Shown here: positions 44,673 through 53,547 of the stretch, one piece after another | How positions within the stretch are numbered: the stretch's first letter is position 1 | How the letters are laid out: each line of letters opens with the position of its first letter | Source of the DNA: Aeromicrobium sp. PE09-221 | GTDB lineage: Bacteria; Actinomycetota; Actinomycetes; Propionibacteriales; Nocardioidaceae | DNA length: 64,000 bases | Assembly: GCF_002174305.1 (NCBI RefSeq) | Contig: NZ_MIJB01000024.1 | Location: 106,392-170,391, forward strand | Direction of reading: 5' to 3' | Notes under the pieces: generated by a model | Database searches by the model: none | What the model was told of the DNA's origin: nothing | The model's input: only the letters and a program-made list of their open reading frames with translations | Program-made: the position numbers and the translations under genes

Positions 44673-47209
44673 GGATCATCCCCGCTCGCGTGGGGAGCGC
44701 AAGTTCCTACACGCGAAATCGCGAGGCGGGTCGGGATCATCCCCGCTCGCGCGGGGAGCACGAGGTCGTCGAGTCGAACGCCTGGCTCGACGTCGGATCA
44801 TCCCCGCTTGCGCGGGGAGCACGATCTTCGGCATTCACGCCGCCTCCCTCTCCGAGGATCATCCCCGCTCGCGCGGGGAGCACCTTCGCGGTCTTCTTGA
44901 CCTCGATGCCGTTGGCGGATCATCCCCGCTTGCGCGGGGAGCACGACAGGCCACGCCAGCCGCCACGACCGGCGTGGGGATCATCCCCGCTTGCGCGGGG
45001 AGCACGGCCGGGCAGCGCAGCACCACCGGCGCGCAATCCGGATCATCCCCGCTTGCGCGGGGAGCACATGAGTGCAGGCTTGGCCATCGCGTCGAGGACC
45101 GGATCATCCCCGCTTGCGCGGGGAGCACTTCGACAATCTGCGCGCCTTGGTCCTCTGTCACGGATCATCCCCGCTTGCGCGGGGAGCACGCACGGACCGC
45201 CCCGAACGTTCCGTCCGTGACAGGATCATCCCCGCTTGCGCGGGGAGCACGCACGGACCGCCCCGAACGTTCCGTCCGTGACAGGATCATCCCCGCTTGC
45301 GCGGGGAGCACTCGTCCGTGAGGTCTCGCCCCTCGGACCTGGCCGGATCATCCCCGCTTGCGCGGGGAGCACTCCCACGACGGTCGCACGTCGCGGATCT
45401 CCGCCGGATCACCCCCGCTTGCGCGGGGAGCACCAGATCATGTGGGACGACGAGACCGACGATGTCGGATCACCCCCGCTTGCGCGGGGAGCACGACGTC
45501 TATGTGCGTCCCGCGCGCGAGGGCTCAGGATCACCCCCGCTTGCGCGGGGAGCACGGTTGGGGGTTGCGGAAGTTCGCGGCGGCCCAGGGATCACCCCCG
45601 CTTGCGCGGGGAGCACGGTTGGGGGTTGCGGAAGTTCGCGGCGGCCCAGGGATCACCCCCGCTTGCGCGGGGAGCACGAGCCCGTCAGCACACCATCCGC
45701 AGACCGGGCCGGGATCACCCCCGCTTGCGCGGGGAGCACCAGGCCCGCCAGTGCGAGCCGCGCGTCGTTCGCCGGATCACCCCCGCTTGCGCGGGGAGCA
45801 CTTGGTGGTCTGCCACCGTGCGTCCTGCAGTTCCGGATCACCCCCGCTTGCGCGGGGAGCACCGATGATGAATCTTCGAACGCTCTGGCTCCGCGGGATC
45901 ACCCCCGCTTGCGCGGGGAGCACTTGTCGCCGATGTCCTTCGCCGGCCCGGCGTTGGGATCACCCCCGCTTGCGCGGGGAGCACCGTCGACGAAGTCACC
46001 ACCCTGACCGAGGAGTTCGGATCACCCCCGCTTGCGCGGGGAGCACCGTCGCTGACGGGACAGGTCGGCGACGCTGGTCGGATCACCCCCGCTTGCGCGG
46101 GGAGCACGCCTGGACGAGTGCCCAGATGTTCGGGACGTTGGGATCACCCCCGCTTGCGCGGGGAGCACTCCACCGGACGATCCACGGGCCCCCACCTGCA
46201 CGGATCACCCCGCTTGCGCGGGGAGCACTGGGCCGCCCAGCACCACGACGCCTTCGACGCCGGATCACCCCCGCTTGCGCGGGGAGCACGAGTCTCTTCG
46301 GTCGTGCAGTGGATGCGCGAGCGGATCACCCCCGCTTGCGCGGGGAGCACTGATCATCAAGCACTGGGACCGGATCAAGGGCACCGGATCACCCCCGCTT
46401 GCGCGGGGAGCACTGATCATCAAGCACTGGGACCGGATCAAGGGCACCGGATCACCCCCGCTTGCGCGGGGAGCACTCGCCCGCGAGGTCGGCGTCAGCG
46501 GGTACACGGGGATCACCCCCGCTTGCGCGGGGAGCACGCCCAGATCAACGCGCTGAATCCCTCAGTCATCGGATCACCCCCGCTTGCGCGGGGAGCACGA
46601 GGCCAAGTAGGCGACCCGGGCCGGTGGGCCCGGATCACCCCCGCTTGCGCGGGGAGCACAAGATCCCGACCGACGCGCGTGTGGGCCTGGCGGGATCACC
46701 CCCGCTTGCGCGGGGAGCACTTCACTCAGGCGACGCACTACCCGAGCGGATACGGATCACCCCCGCTTGCGCGGGGAGCACCCCGTATCAAAGCGCACGC
46801 CCTCACGCAGTACGGGATCACCCCCGCTTGCGCGGGGAGCACCGTGCATCCTCGACGGCACTGTCAGCGTTCGCCGGATCACCCCCGCTTGCGCGGGGAG
46901 CACCCAGCAACCCAGCCAGCGACCGACGAGCCGCCGGGATCACCCCCGCTTGCGCGGGGAGCACAGGTTCCAGTCCAGTGCGGCCATGGCCTCGGCGGGA
47001 TCACCCCCGCTTGCGCGGGGAGCACAGACATGGCTTCCGATCGACGCGTGGAACCTGCGGATCACCCCCGCTTGCGCGGGGAGCACGCTGATGGAGACCG
47101 ACCCGGCCCAGGCTGAACGGGGATCACCCCCGCTTGCGCGGGGAGCACGCCGGCGACCAGATCACCCATGTCGCCCCGGTCGGATCACCCCCGCTTGCGC
47201 GGGGAGCAC
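44673..47209 (-). CRISPR. CRISPR array 1, type I-E, 42 repeats
   Basis: I count 42 repeats of 28 bases and 41 spacers, most 33 bases (some 34, one pair 35). On the plus strand repeats start GGATCA and end GCGGGGAGCAC, so the coding orientation (GTGCTCCCCGC...) is minus and the leader is at the 47210 end. The leader-distal repeat (44673) is degenerate at its outer end (GCGTGGGGAGCGC). Repeats come in three variants by position: CATCCCCGCTCGCG (44734, 44856), CATCCCCGCTTGCG (44795 and 44917 to 45345), and CACCCCCGCTTGCG (45406 to 47182). One repeat (46202) has lost a C. Three neighbouring spacer pairs are identical. Confidence 0.98.
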
Positions 47210-47263
47210 ACTTGCTGACCTGCAGAAATACAAAGCTGTAACCCGTTTTAGCATCACTTTCAG
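47210..47263 (-). promoter_or_regulatory. CRISPR leader of array 1
   Basis: The sequence beside the last repeat (ACTTGCTGACCTGC, then CATCACTTT at 47252-47260 on the plus strand) recurs next to array 2, identifying the leader end and therefore the site of new spacer insertion. Only 78 bases separate the first repeat from the stop of lysS, so the array promoter is either within this leader or inside lysS. Confidence 0.8.
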
Positions 47264-47287
47264 TCGAGGCGCACCTCGACTCCCGCT

Positions 47288-48796
47288 TCACTCCCTGCGG
47301 GAGATCGGGAAGAGGATCGCCTCGCGGATGCCGATGCCCTGCAGCAGCATGACGAGGCGGTCGATTCCCACGCCCATACCGCCCGCGGGGGGCATGCCGA
47401 ACTCCAGTGCGCGCAGGAAGTCCTCGTCGACGTCCATCGCCTCCGGGTCACCTGCAGCTGCAAGCCGCGCCTGCTGCTCCAGCCGCTCGCGCTGGATCAC
47501 CGGGTCGTTGAGCTCGGAGTACGCGGGCGCCAACTCGACTCCGTTGATGATGAGGTCCCAGGCCTCGACCAGACCCGGTGTCGTACGGTGCTTCTTGGCC
47601 AGGGGCCGGACGGCCTCGGGATAGTCGCACACGAAGGTCGGCTGGATGAGAGTGTGCTCCACAAGCTTCTCGAAGAGCTCCAGCAGCACCTCGCCGGCAC
47701 CCCAGTGATCCTGCAATGCCACATCATGGCGGTTCGCGACCGTCACGAGCTCTTCGAACGAAGTCTCAGCGGTGACCTCCGCACCGGTCGCCTCACCGAC
47801 CAGCTCGTGGATGGTGGCGCGCCGCCACGGAGCTTCGAGGTCGATAGTGCTGCCGTCGCGAGCAGGGACGACCGTCTTGCCGACCGCACGGGCCGCGTTG
47901 ATGACGAGCGAGCGGATCAGCTCGGCCATCGTGTCGTATGACCCGTACGCCTCGTAGACCTCGAGCATCATGAACTCGGGGTTGTGTGTGTTGTCGACGC
48001 CCTCATTGCGGAACGTCTTGCCGATCTCGTAGACCTTGTCGATGCCGCCGACGAGAGCGCGCTTCAAGTGCAACTCCAGCGCGATCCGCAGCAGGGCGTC
48101 CTCGTCATAGGCGTTGACATGGGTATGGAACGGACGAGCCGCAGCACCGCCGTTGGTGTGCTGCAAGACCGGCGTCTCGATCTCGATATACCCGAGATCG
48201 TCGAGCGTGCGCCGGATCGAGCCGAGCACCTTGGCCTTGACCCGCACGTTCTCTCGGGCCTCGGGGCGCACGATGAGATCGACATAGCGCAGCCGCGCCC
48301 GGGACTCCTCCGACAGGGGCTTGTGCTCCACCGGCAGAGGGCGCATCGTCTTGGCAGCGAGCTGCCACGAGGTCGCCATCACCGACAGCTCACCGCGCCG
48401 GCTCGTAATGACCTCGCCGGTGACCTGGAGGTGATCGCCGATGTCAACGATCTGCTTGAAGGCGGCGAGCCGCTCCTCCCCCACCTCGGCCAGCGACAAC
48501 ATCGCCTGGATCTCCGTGCCATCGCCCTCACGCAGCCGCACGAAGCAGAGCTTGCCGGTATTGCGCAGGAAGATGACGCGGCCGGCGATCGAGACCGTCA
48601 CACCGGTCCGATGATCGGAGCCCAACTGCTCAGGGTCGTAGGTCTCGACGATCTCGTGGATCTCGTGCGTGCGCTCGACGGTGACGGGATAGGGGTCGAC
48701 GCCCTCGTCGAGGAGCCGCTGACGCTTCTCGCGACGCACCCGCATCTGCTCGGGAAGGTCGTCCTCGGTCTCGGGGGTCTGGGGTACGTCAGTCAC
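47288..48796 (-). CDS. lysS: Lysyl-tRNA synthetase (class II)
   Basis: 502 residues. The N-terminal OB-fold anticodon-binding domain includes 'VTVSIAGRVIFLRNTGKLCF'. Class II motif 2 is 'IGKTFRNEGVDNTHNPEFMM' and motif 3 is 'FGMPPAGGMGVGIDRLVMLL'. The lysine pocket is seen at 'ELAPAYSELNDP'. GTG at 48796 begins the family N-terminus; upstream in-frame sequence belongs to the repeat-bearing spacer. It reads toward array 1 in the same direction as the array, and lies inside the CRISPR locus. Confidence 0.97.
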   Translation of the reverse strand: MTDVPQTPETEDDLPEQMRVRREKRQRLLDEGVDPYPVTVERTHEIHEIVETYDPEQLGSDHRTGVTVSIAGRVIFLRNTGKLCFVRLREGDGTEIQAMLSLAEVGEERLAAFKQIVDIGDHLQVTGEVITSRRGELSVMATSWQLAAKTMRPLPVEHKPLSEESRARLRYVDLIVRPEARENVRVKAKVLGSIRRTLDDLGYIEIETPVLQHTNGGAAARPFHTHVNAYDEDALLRIALELHLKRALVGGIDKVYEIGKTFRNEGVDNTHNPEFMMLEVYEAYGSYDTMAELIRSLVINAARAVGKTVVPARDGSTIDLEAPWRRATIHELVGEATGAEVTAETSFEELVTVANRHDVALQDHWGAGEVLLELFEKLVEHTLIQPTFVCDYPEAVRPLAKKHRTTPGLVEAWDLIINGVELAPAYSELNDPVIQRERLEQQARLAAAGDPEAMDVDEDFLRALEFGMPPAGGMGVGIDRLVMLLQGIGIREAILFPISRRE

Positions 48797-48882
48797 AGTC
48801 CCCCATCGTACGGAAGCGGTTAGTCGCGATGACTGGCGCTGCCTTGCGCTTCTGTGCCGAAGCAGAATCTCTAGACTCAGCA

Positions 48883-48960
48883 ATGCTCCCCGCGCACGCG
48901 GGGATGATCCGTGCAGTGAGTAAGTCACCAGAATGTTCCCCGCATAAGCGGGGATGAGAC
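48883..48960 (+). CRISPR. Two degenerate CRISPR repeats upstream of the cas operon (crRNA-like mini-array)
   Basis: Repeat 1 (48883-48910) begins ATGCTCCCCGCGC and ends CGGGGATGATCC. Repeat 2 (48933-48960) begins ATGTTCCCCGC and ends GCGGGGATGAGAC. Both keep the CCCCGC/GCGGGG stem that Cas6e recognises, but each has several changes from the arrays. They are in plus orientation, opposite to both arrays. The gap is 22 bases rather than 33. A terminator follows at 48994. Such repeat-short spacer-repeat units upstream of cas genes are known as CreA or CreR-type regulatory RNAs in other CRISPR types. A decayed array is the alternative. Confidence 0.75.
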
Positions 48961-48993
48961 CGCAGTAGCGACAAGTGTCTTTTCAAAGAACTT

Positions 48994-49020
48994 GAGGGAG
49001 TATGTCACTCCCTCCTTTTT
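48994..49020 (+). terminator. Intrinsic terminator between mini-array and cas promoter
   Basis: GAGGGAG-TATGTCA-CTCCCTC forms a perfect 7-base-pair stem followed by CTTTTT. The T-tract is on the plus strand only. It separates the repeat-bearing region from the cas operon promoter. Confidence 0.75.
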
Positions 49021-49023
49021 CCC

Positions 49024-49053
49024 TTGACTTGGACCTCTTTAGCGGACTACCTT
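49024..49053 (+). promoter_or_regulatory. Candidate promoter of the cas operon
   Basis: TTGACT (49024-49029) and TACCTT (49048-49053) are separated by 18 bases, close to sigma-A consensus, just past the terminator. Expected transcription start is near 49060, about 23 bases before the small ORF that leads the operon. Confidence 0.5.
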
Positions 49054-49082
49054 CTCGCACATATATCGACGGGAGTCTCCGC

Positions 49083-49229
49083 ATGAACAGAAACAACGTG
49101 ATAGTCATTGAGTATTGGCGCCAAGGCGAGGAGACCCTTGAAGCCACCCAGGAGAAGCCCAGGACACATCGACGCAGCACCGAGGGCTTCAGAATCACCG
49201 CTCCGCACACCGGCAGCACGGACTCGTGA
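49083..49229 (+). CDS. 48-residue ORF leading the cas operon
   Basis: Begins ATG 49083 with GGGAG 8 bases upstream and ends with a TGA that overlaps the GTG start of cas3 (GTGA), so ribosomes finishing it would start cas3. Sequence begins 'MNRNNVIVIEYWRQGEETLE' and is hydrophilic with mixed charge. No homologue recognised. It may be a translated leader that sets cas3 expression, or a small regulatory protein. Confidence 0.55.
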   Translation: MNRNNVIVIEYWRQGEETLEATQEKPRTHRRSTEGFRITAPHTGSTDS

Positions 49230-51985
49230 CGGGCAAGTGGAGTCTTTGGGGGAAGACGGGTGAGGGGGACTCGTGGTTGCCGCTGATGCAGCACCTTCAC
49301 GACTCCGCCGATGTCGCTGAGCGGCTGTGGGACCACTGGCTCGCGGCCTCGATCAAGCAGCGTCTCGCTGAATGGTGTGGCAGCCCCGACGCGGCTAGGG
49401 CTCTCGCGATATTCCTGGCAGCTAGCCACGACTGCGGCAAGACAACGCCGGCTTTCCAGGCGAAGGGCCCCGGGCACCTTCAAGAACAGACCCTTGCGGC
49501 CGGATTCGATTTTCACCCCCTCATCGTTCGCCGTGCGAGCCAACTGCCCCATGGCATCGCCGGTCACCAAGCTCTCCGGGTCTGGCTCGCGGATCGCCAC
49601 GAGTGGGAACGTTCCGAGGCGAACACGCTCGCCTGTGTCATCGGTGGGCACCACGGAGTGTTCCCCGAGTCGAGCCACCCCGCGCTCGCCCGACCCGTCA
49701 GTATCACCGATCTCATGGGCGACGGGCCGTGGGCGGAAGCACGCTTGGAGATCTTCGACGAGATGAGTCTCCGCGCCGGGATCGATCCTCACCTCGACAT
49801 CGGGCGAGAGCATCCGATCCCAGGGCCCGCGCAGTCCCTGCTCACCGCGATCGTCATCGTCGCCGACTGGATCGCCAGCGACGAGAGCCTCTTCCCCTAC
49901 CAACAGGCGACGGAACAACGCGCCGCCGACGCCTGGCGCGCCCTCGACCTCCCCGAACCCTGGCTCGCCTCACTCCCCCGCGATGCCAACGAGGCTCTGC
50001 AAGCCCGCTTCGACCTCCCTGAGGATGCGGCCGCACGACCCGTCCAACAAGCGACCCTCGAGGTCGTCGACGACCTCGACGAGCCGGGTCTCGTCATCGT
50101 CGAGGCGGCGATGGGCACCGGCAAGACCGAGGCCGCGCTCCTGGCGGCCGAACGTCTCGCCGAGCGCTTCGGGCTCAATGGCGTCTACTTCGCCCTCCCG
50201 TCGATGGCGACCAGCGACGCGATCTTCTCCCGCCTCCACAGCTGGGTCGAGCGTCTAGACGTGCCCGAGGGGTACCGCGCGCCCCTCTTCCTCGCCCACA
50301 GCCGCGCCGCGCTGAACGACGAGTACCGGGGCATCGCCCCGAACGGCACCTTCCGCGATCTCGACCATGACGAGGAATGCGGCACCAGCACCGCCACCGT
50401 CCACGAATGGCTGTCCGGCCGCAAGAAGGGACTGCTCGCCACCTTCGCCGTCGGCACCATCGACCAGGTACTGATGATGGCGCTGCAGAGCCGGCACCTG
50501 GTGCTGCGTCACCTCGGACTCACCAGCAAGGTCGTCGTCATCGACGAGGTCCACGCCACCGATGTCTACATGAGCGAGTTTCTGGAACGCGCCATCGAAT
50601 GGCTCGGCGCCTACCGGGTCCCGGTGATCCTGCTCTCCGCGACCCTGCCGCCACGCAAACGCGCCACACTCCTGCAGGCGTACCTCCGCGGCCGCCACGG
50701 CCAGGACACGCCCGAGGTCGACACCGCGCTCCTGCGTCGTCGCGACTACCCGTTGATCACCGCCACCACGGGCAACAACGTAACGGCTCGCACGGCAGAG
50801 ACGGGGGTGTCCTCTCCACTCACCGTCCACGGCCTCGCGGAGGATGACGCCTCTCTCGACGCCTTGCTCGACGAGCGCCTCTCCGAGGGCGGATGCGCCG
50901 TGATCATCCGCAACACCGTCGGCCGCGCGCAGGAGACCTTCACGCGTCTCCGCGAGCGTTACGGCGACGAGGTCACCCTCATCCACTCACGCTTCATCGC
51001 CACCGCTCGCCGCGACAAGGAAGGCGAACTCCTCCGCAGGTTCGGCGCGCCCGGACCCCAGGCAGAACGGCCACGCCGCCACATCGTCGTCGCGACGCAG
51101 GTGGTGGAGCAGTCCCTCGATGTGGACTTCGACCTGATGGTGACCGATCTGGCCCCCGTCGACCTGGTACTCCAACGGGCAGGCCGACTCCATCGCCACG
51201 ATCGCGAGCGCCCCGATGCTCTGAAGAGCCCTGCACTCTGGGTCACCGGCGTCTCCTGGGGTGCTGACGGCCTGCCGATTCTCGAACGGGGCGCGGCGGC
51301 GATCTACGGGCAGGACGCGCTGTTGCGCGCCCTCGTCACGCTCGGGCTCCCCGGCACCGCCACCTTCTCGCTACCCGGGGATATCCCACGGCTCGTCCAC
51401 CATGCCTATGGGGATGACATCGTCTTTCCCCGCGCCTGGGACGAAATCGTCGAACGCGCCTCCAACGACGCCCGCAAGTGCGACGATCACCGGCAGCGGA
51501 ACGCACGGCAGTTCCGTATCGCCGATCCTTCCCAGCCCACGCTCATGGGCTGGACGAGGCAGGCACAGATGCTGCGGGACGACCCCGCCAACGAGACACG
51601 TGGGAAGGCTGCCGTGCGCGATGGCCAGGACTCCATCGAGGTGATCGTCGTGCGGCGACTGTCCGACGAATTAGTCGCCCGGTGGAACGCCGGACCGGAC
51701 GATCCACCGATCCCCACGCAATCCGCACCCGGTCCGGACATCGCGCGGGCTGTCAGCGCCGATACCGTCCAGCTCCCGCCGATGCTCACCTTCCCGGGCC
51801 GCGATCTCGACACCATCGAGGCACTGGAGAAGACCTTCTACCCCGGCTGGCAGGCCTCCGGCTGGTTGAACGGCCAGTTAATTCTGGAAATCGACGAAAA
51901 AGGTCAGTGCCTTCTGGGAGACTTCGTAGCTCACTACGACGACGAGATAGGACTCACCGTGAGGGCTCGGAAGGACCGCGAATGA
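49226..51985 (+). CDS. cas3: CRISPR-associated helicase/nuclease Cas3 (type I-E)
   Basis: 919 residues. The N-terminal HD nuclease has 'MQHLHDSADVAERLW' (His25/Asp26), 'LAASHDCGKTTPAF' (His68-Asp69) and 'GGHHG' near 141. The SF2 helicase has Walker A 'AAMGTGKTEAALL' near residue 297, Walker B DEVH in 'VVIDEVHATDVYMSE', 'VILLSATLPPRKR' (motif III), and motif VI 'DLVLQRAGRLHRHDR'. It degrades DNA marked by Cascade. GTG start overlaps the 48-codon ORF; the stop overlaps cas8e (ATGA). Confidence 0.97.
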   Translation: MTGKWSLWGKTGEGDSWLPLMQHLHDSADVAERLWDHWLAASIKQRLAEWCGSPDAARALAIFLAASHDCGKTTPAFQAKGPGHLQEQTLAAGFDFHPLIVRRASQLPHGIAGHQALRVWLADRHEWERSEANTLACVIGGHHGVFPESSHPALARPVSITDLMGDGPWAEARLEIFDEMSLRAGIDPHLDIGREHPIPGPAQSLLTAIVIVADWIASDESLFPYQQATEQRAADAWRALDLPEPWLASLPRDANEALQARFDLPEDAAARPVQQATLEVVDDLDEPGLVIVEAAMGTGKTEAALLAAERLAERFGLNGVYFALPSMATSDAIFSRLHSWVERLDVPEGYRAPLFLAHSRAALNDEYRGIAPNGTFRDLDHDEECGTSTATVHEWLSGRKKGLLATFAVGTIDQVLMMALQSRHLVLRHLGLTSKVVVIDEVHATDVYMSEFLERAIEWLGAYRVPVILLSATLPPRKRATLLQAYLRGRHGQDTPEVDTALLRRRDYPLITATTGNNVTARTAETGVSSPLTVHGLAEDDASLDALLDERLSEGGCAVIIRNTVGRAQETFTRLRERYGDEVTLIHSRFIATARRDKEGELLRRFGAPGPQAERPRRHIVVATQVVEQSLDVDFDLMVTDLAPVDLVLQRAGRLHRHDRERPDALKSPALWVTGVSWGADGLPILERGAAAIYGQDALLRALVTLGLPGTATFSLPGDIPRLVHHAYGDDIVFPRAWDEIVERASNDARKCDDHRQRNARQFRIADPSQPTLMGWTRQAQMLRDDPANETRGKAAVRDGQDSIEVIVVRRLSDELVARWNAGPDDPPIPTQSAPGPDIARAVSADTVQLPPMLTFPGRDLDTIEALEKTFYPGWQASGWLNGQLILEIDEKGQCLLGDFVAHYDDEIGLTVRARKDRE

Positions 51986-53547
51986 CGACCTCGTTCAATC
52001 TCGTGGACGAGCCTTGGCTCCTCGCGCAAGACCTCGACGATGTCGAGCACCTGGTATCTCTGCGCGAGCTGTTCTCTGATGCTGGCGAGTACCGGCAGCT
52101 GCTGGGGGACCTGCCGACGCAGACCTTCGCCGTGTATCGACTGCTGCTCGCAATACTCCACCGTGCCGCGCGCCCGGACGCGGGTCGTTGGAACTCCTGG
52201 TGGCGGAACAAAGAACTACCTGTTGACGAGGTGCTCCGCTACCTGGATCAGCACCACGACCGATTCGACCTGCTCCACCCGGAGCATCCGTTCTACCAGG
52301 TGGCGGGACTCCACACGTCCAAGAACGAGTTCACCGAGCTGACCCGATTGATCGGCGATGCGGGGTCGGACTACCTCAGCACCAAGTCGGGCGAGGCCAC
52401 GACTTCCATCCCCCTCGCCGAGGCGGCCCGCTGGGTGGTGCACTGCCAGGCCTTCGATGTCTCCGGCATCAAGAGCGGAGCAGTCGGCGATCCACGAGTC
52501 AAGGGCGGGAAGGGCTACCCGATCGGCGTCGGTGCGACCGGGCAGATCGGCGGCATCCTGGTGGAAGGGGTGACTCTCCTCGAGACGCTGCTGCTCAATC
52601 TGGTTCCCCAAGAAGACGACTCCGACGACTACGCGGCCTGGGAGCTCGACGGCTGGGAGGCCGCACCGCGGTTCCCCGACAGCGAGACGGCTCCTTACCG
52701 TCCGCGCGGCCGGGCCCAGATCCTCACCTGGCAGACCCGCCGTATCCGCCTCCAAGTCGAGGAAGATCGGGCGACCGGCGTGCTGATCGCCAATGGCGAC
52801 CGTTTCAGCCCGGTCAACCTCGAACGCCACGAGGTCATGACGTCGTGGCGGGAGAGCAAGCCGCAAGCACAGAAACTCAAGATTCCCCTGGCGCTCATGC
52901 CGCGCGGTCACGTCCCTGGACGTGAGATCTGGCGCGGACTCGAAGCGCTCCTCTCCTCGGGCAGCAAACCCGGAAACCTGGAATGGGTCGAGTCCCGAGT
53001 CGGCGAGGAGGTCGTCTCGGAGCACTTCGTGCCGCGGGTCCGAACCATCGGCATGGACTACATCAACAATGCCTCCATCACCGGCGAGGTCATCGACGAC
53101 GAGCTGGCGCTCCCGGTCCGTGTCCTCCGTGAGGTGCGGCCCGAGCTGACCCAGGTGGTCCTCAAGGCTGTGAAAGACGCAGACACCTGTGCACAGGCCT
53201 ATGCCAATCTCGTCGCCAACCTGCAACGTGCAGCCGGTGGGGACGGCACCTCCCGCGAAGGTGCGCGCGAACGTCTCTACGGCGTGCTCGATGAACCCTT
53301 CCGCGTGTGGCTGGAGGGACTCGGCCGTCCGGACGTCACCCCCATCAGTGCCGAGGTGGCGTGGTCTCGAAAGCTCCTGGACATCTCCCTAAAGGCGGGC
53401 AGCGAAGCCGTGCGCGCCGCCGGGGAGAAGGCGTGGGTCGGACGGTCCGTCAACGGCCAGCACCTCGACTCGGGCCTCGCCGAGGTCTGGTTCCGTTCCG
53501 CCATCCGCAAGATCGTGGATTCTGACTCGTTGGAGGACAGAGGATGA
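51982..53547 (+). CDS. casA: Cascade large subunit Cas8e (Cse1/CasA)
   Basis: 521 residues, normal for Cse1. Recognised by 'FNLVDEPWLLAQDLD' at the N-terminus, 'LLLAILHRAARPD', 'EHPFYQVAGL' and the long helical C-terminal bundle. Cas8e reads the PAM and recruits Cas3. ATG 51982 overlaps the cas3 stop and the gene ends in an ATGA overlap with casB. Confidence 0.95.
   Translation: MTTSFNLVDEPWLLAQDLDDVEHLVSLRELFSDAGEYRQLLGDLPTQTFAVYRLLLAILHRAARPDAGRWNSWWRNKELPVDEVLRYLDQHHDRFDLLHPEHPFYQVAGLHTSKNEFTELTRLIGDAGSDYLSTKSGEATTSIPLAEAARWVVHCQAFDVSGIKSGAVGDPRVKGGKGYPIGVGATGQIGGILVEGVTLLETLLLNLVPQEDDSDDYAAWELDGWEAAPRFPDSETAPYRPRGRAQILTWQTRRIRLQVEEDRATGVLIANGDRFSPVNLERHEVMTSWRESKPQAQKLKIPLALMPRGHVPGREIWRGLEALLSSGSKPGNLEWVESRVGEEVVSEHFVPRVRTIGMDYINNASITGEVIDDELALPVRVLREVRPELTQVVLKAVKDADTCAQAYANLVANLQRAAGGDGTSREGARERLYGVLDEPFRVWLEGLGRPDVTPISAEVAWSRKLLDISLKAGSEAVRAAGEKAWVGRSVNGQHLDSGLAEVWFRSAIRKIVDSDSLEDRG

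Larger units (their letters stand above)
48883..49020 (+). ncRNA. Candidate crRNA-like small RNA gene
   Basis: The span from the first degenerate repeat to the terminator would be a short transcript with two Cas6e-type hairpins. Upstream, TAGACT at 48872-48877 could act as a -10 box, but no good -35 is visible, so the 5' end is uncertain. The terminator is useful only for plus-strand transcription, and no protein gene on the plus strand precedes it. That implies a non-coding transcript. No sequence data prove expression. Confidence 0.45.

Noticed and set aside
44629..47624. Many overlapping long open frames across array 1 (both strands) encoding SPLARGA/ITPACAGST-like repeats
   Set aside because: They are translations of the CRISPR repeats, which contain no stop in several frames. 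Period, palindromic stem and variable spacers identify an array, not a repeat protein.
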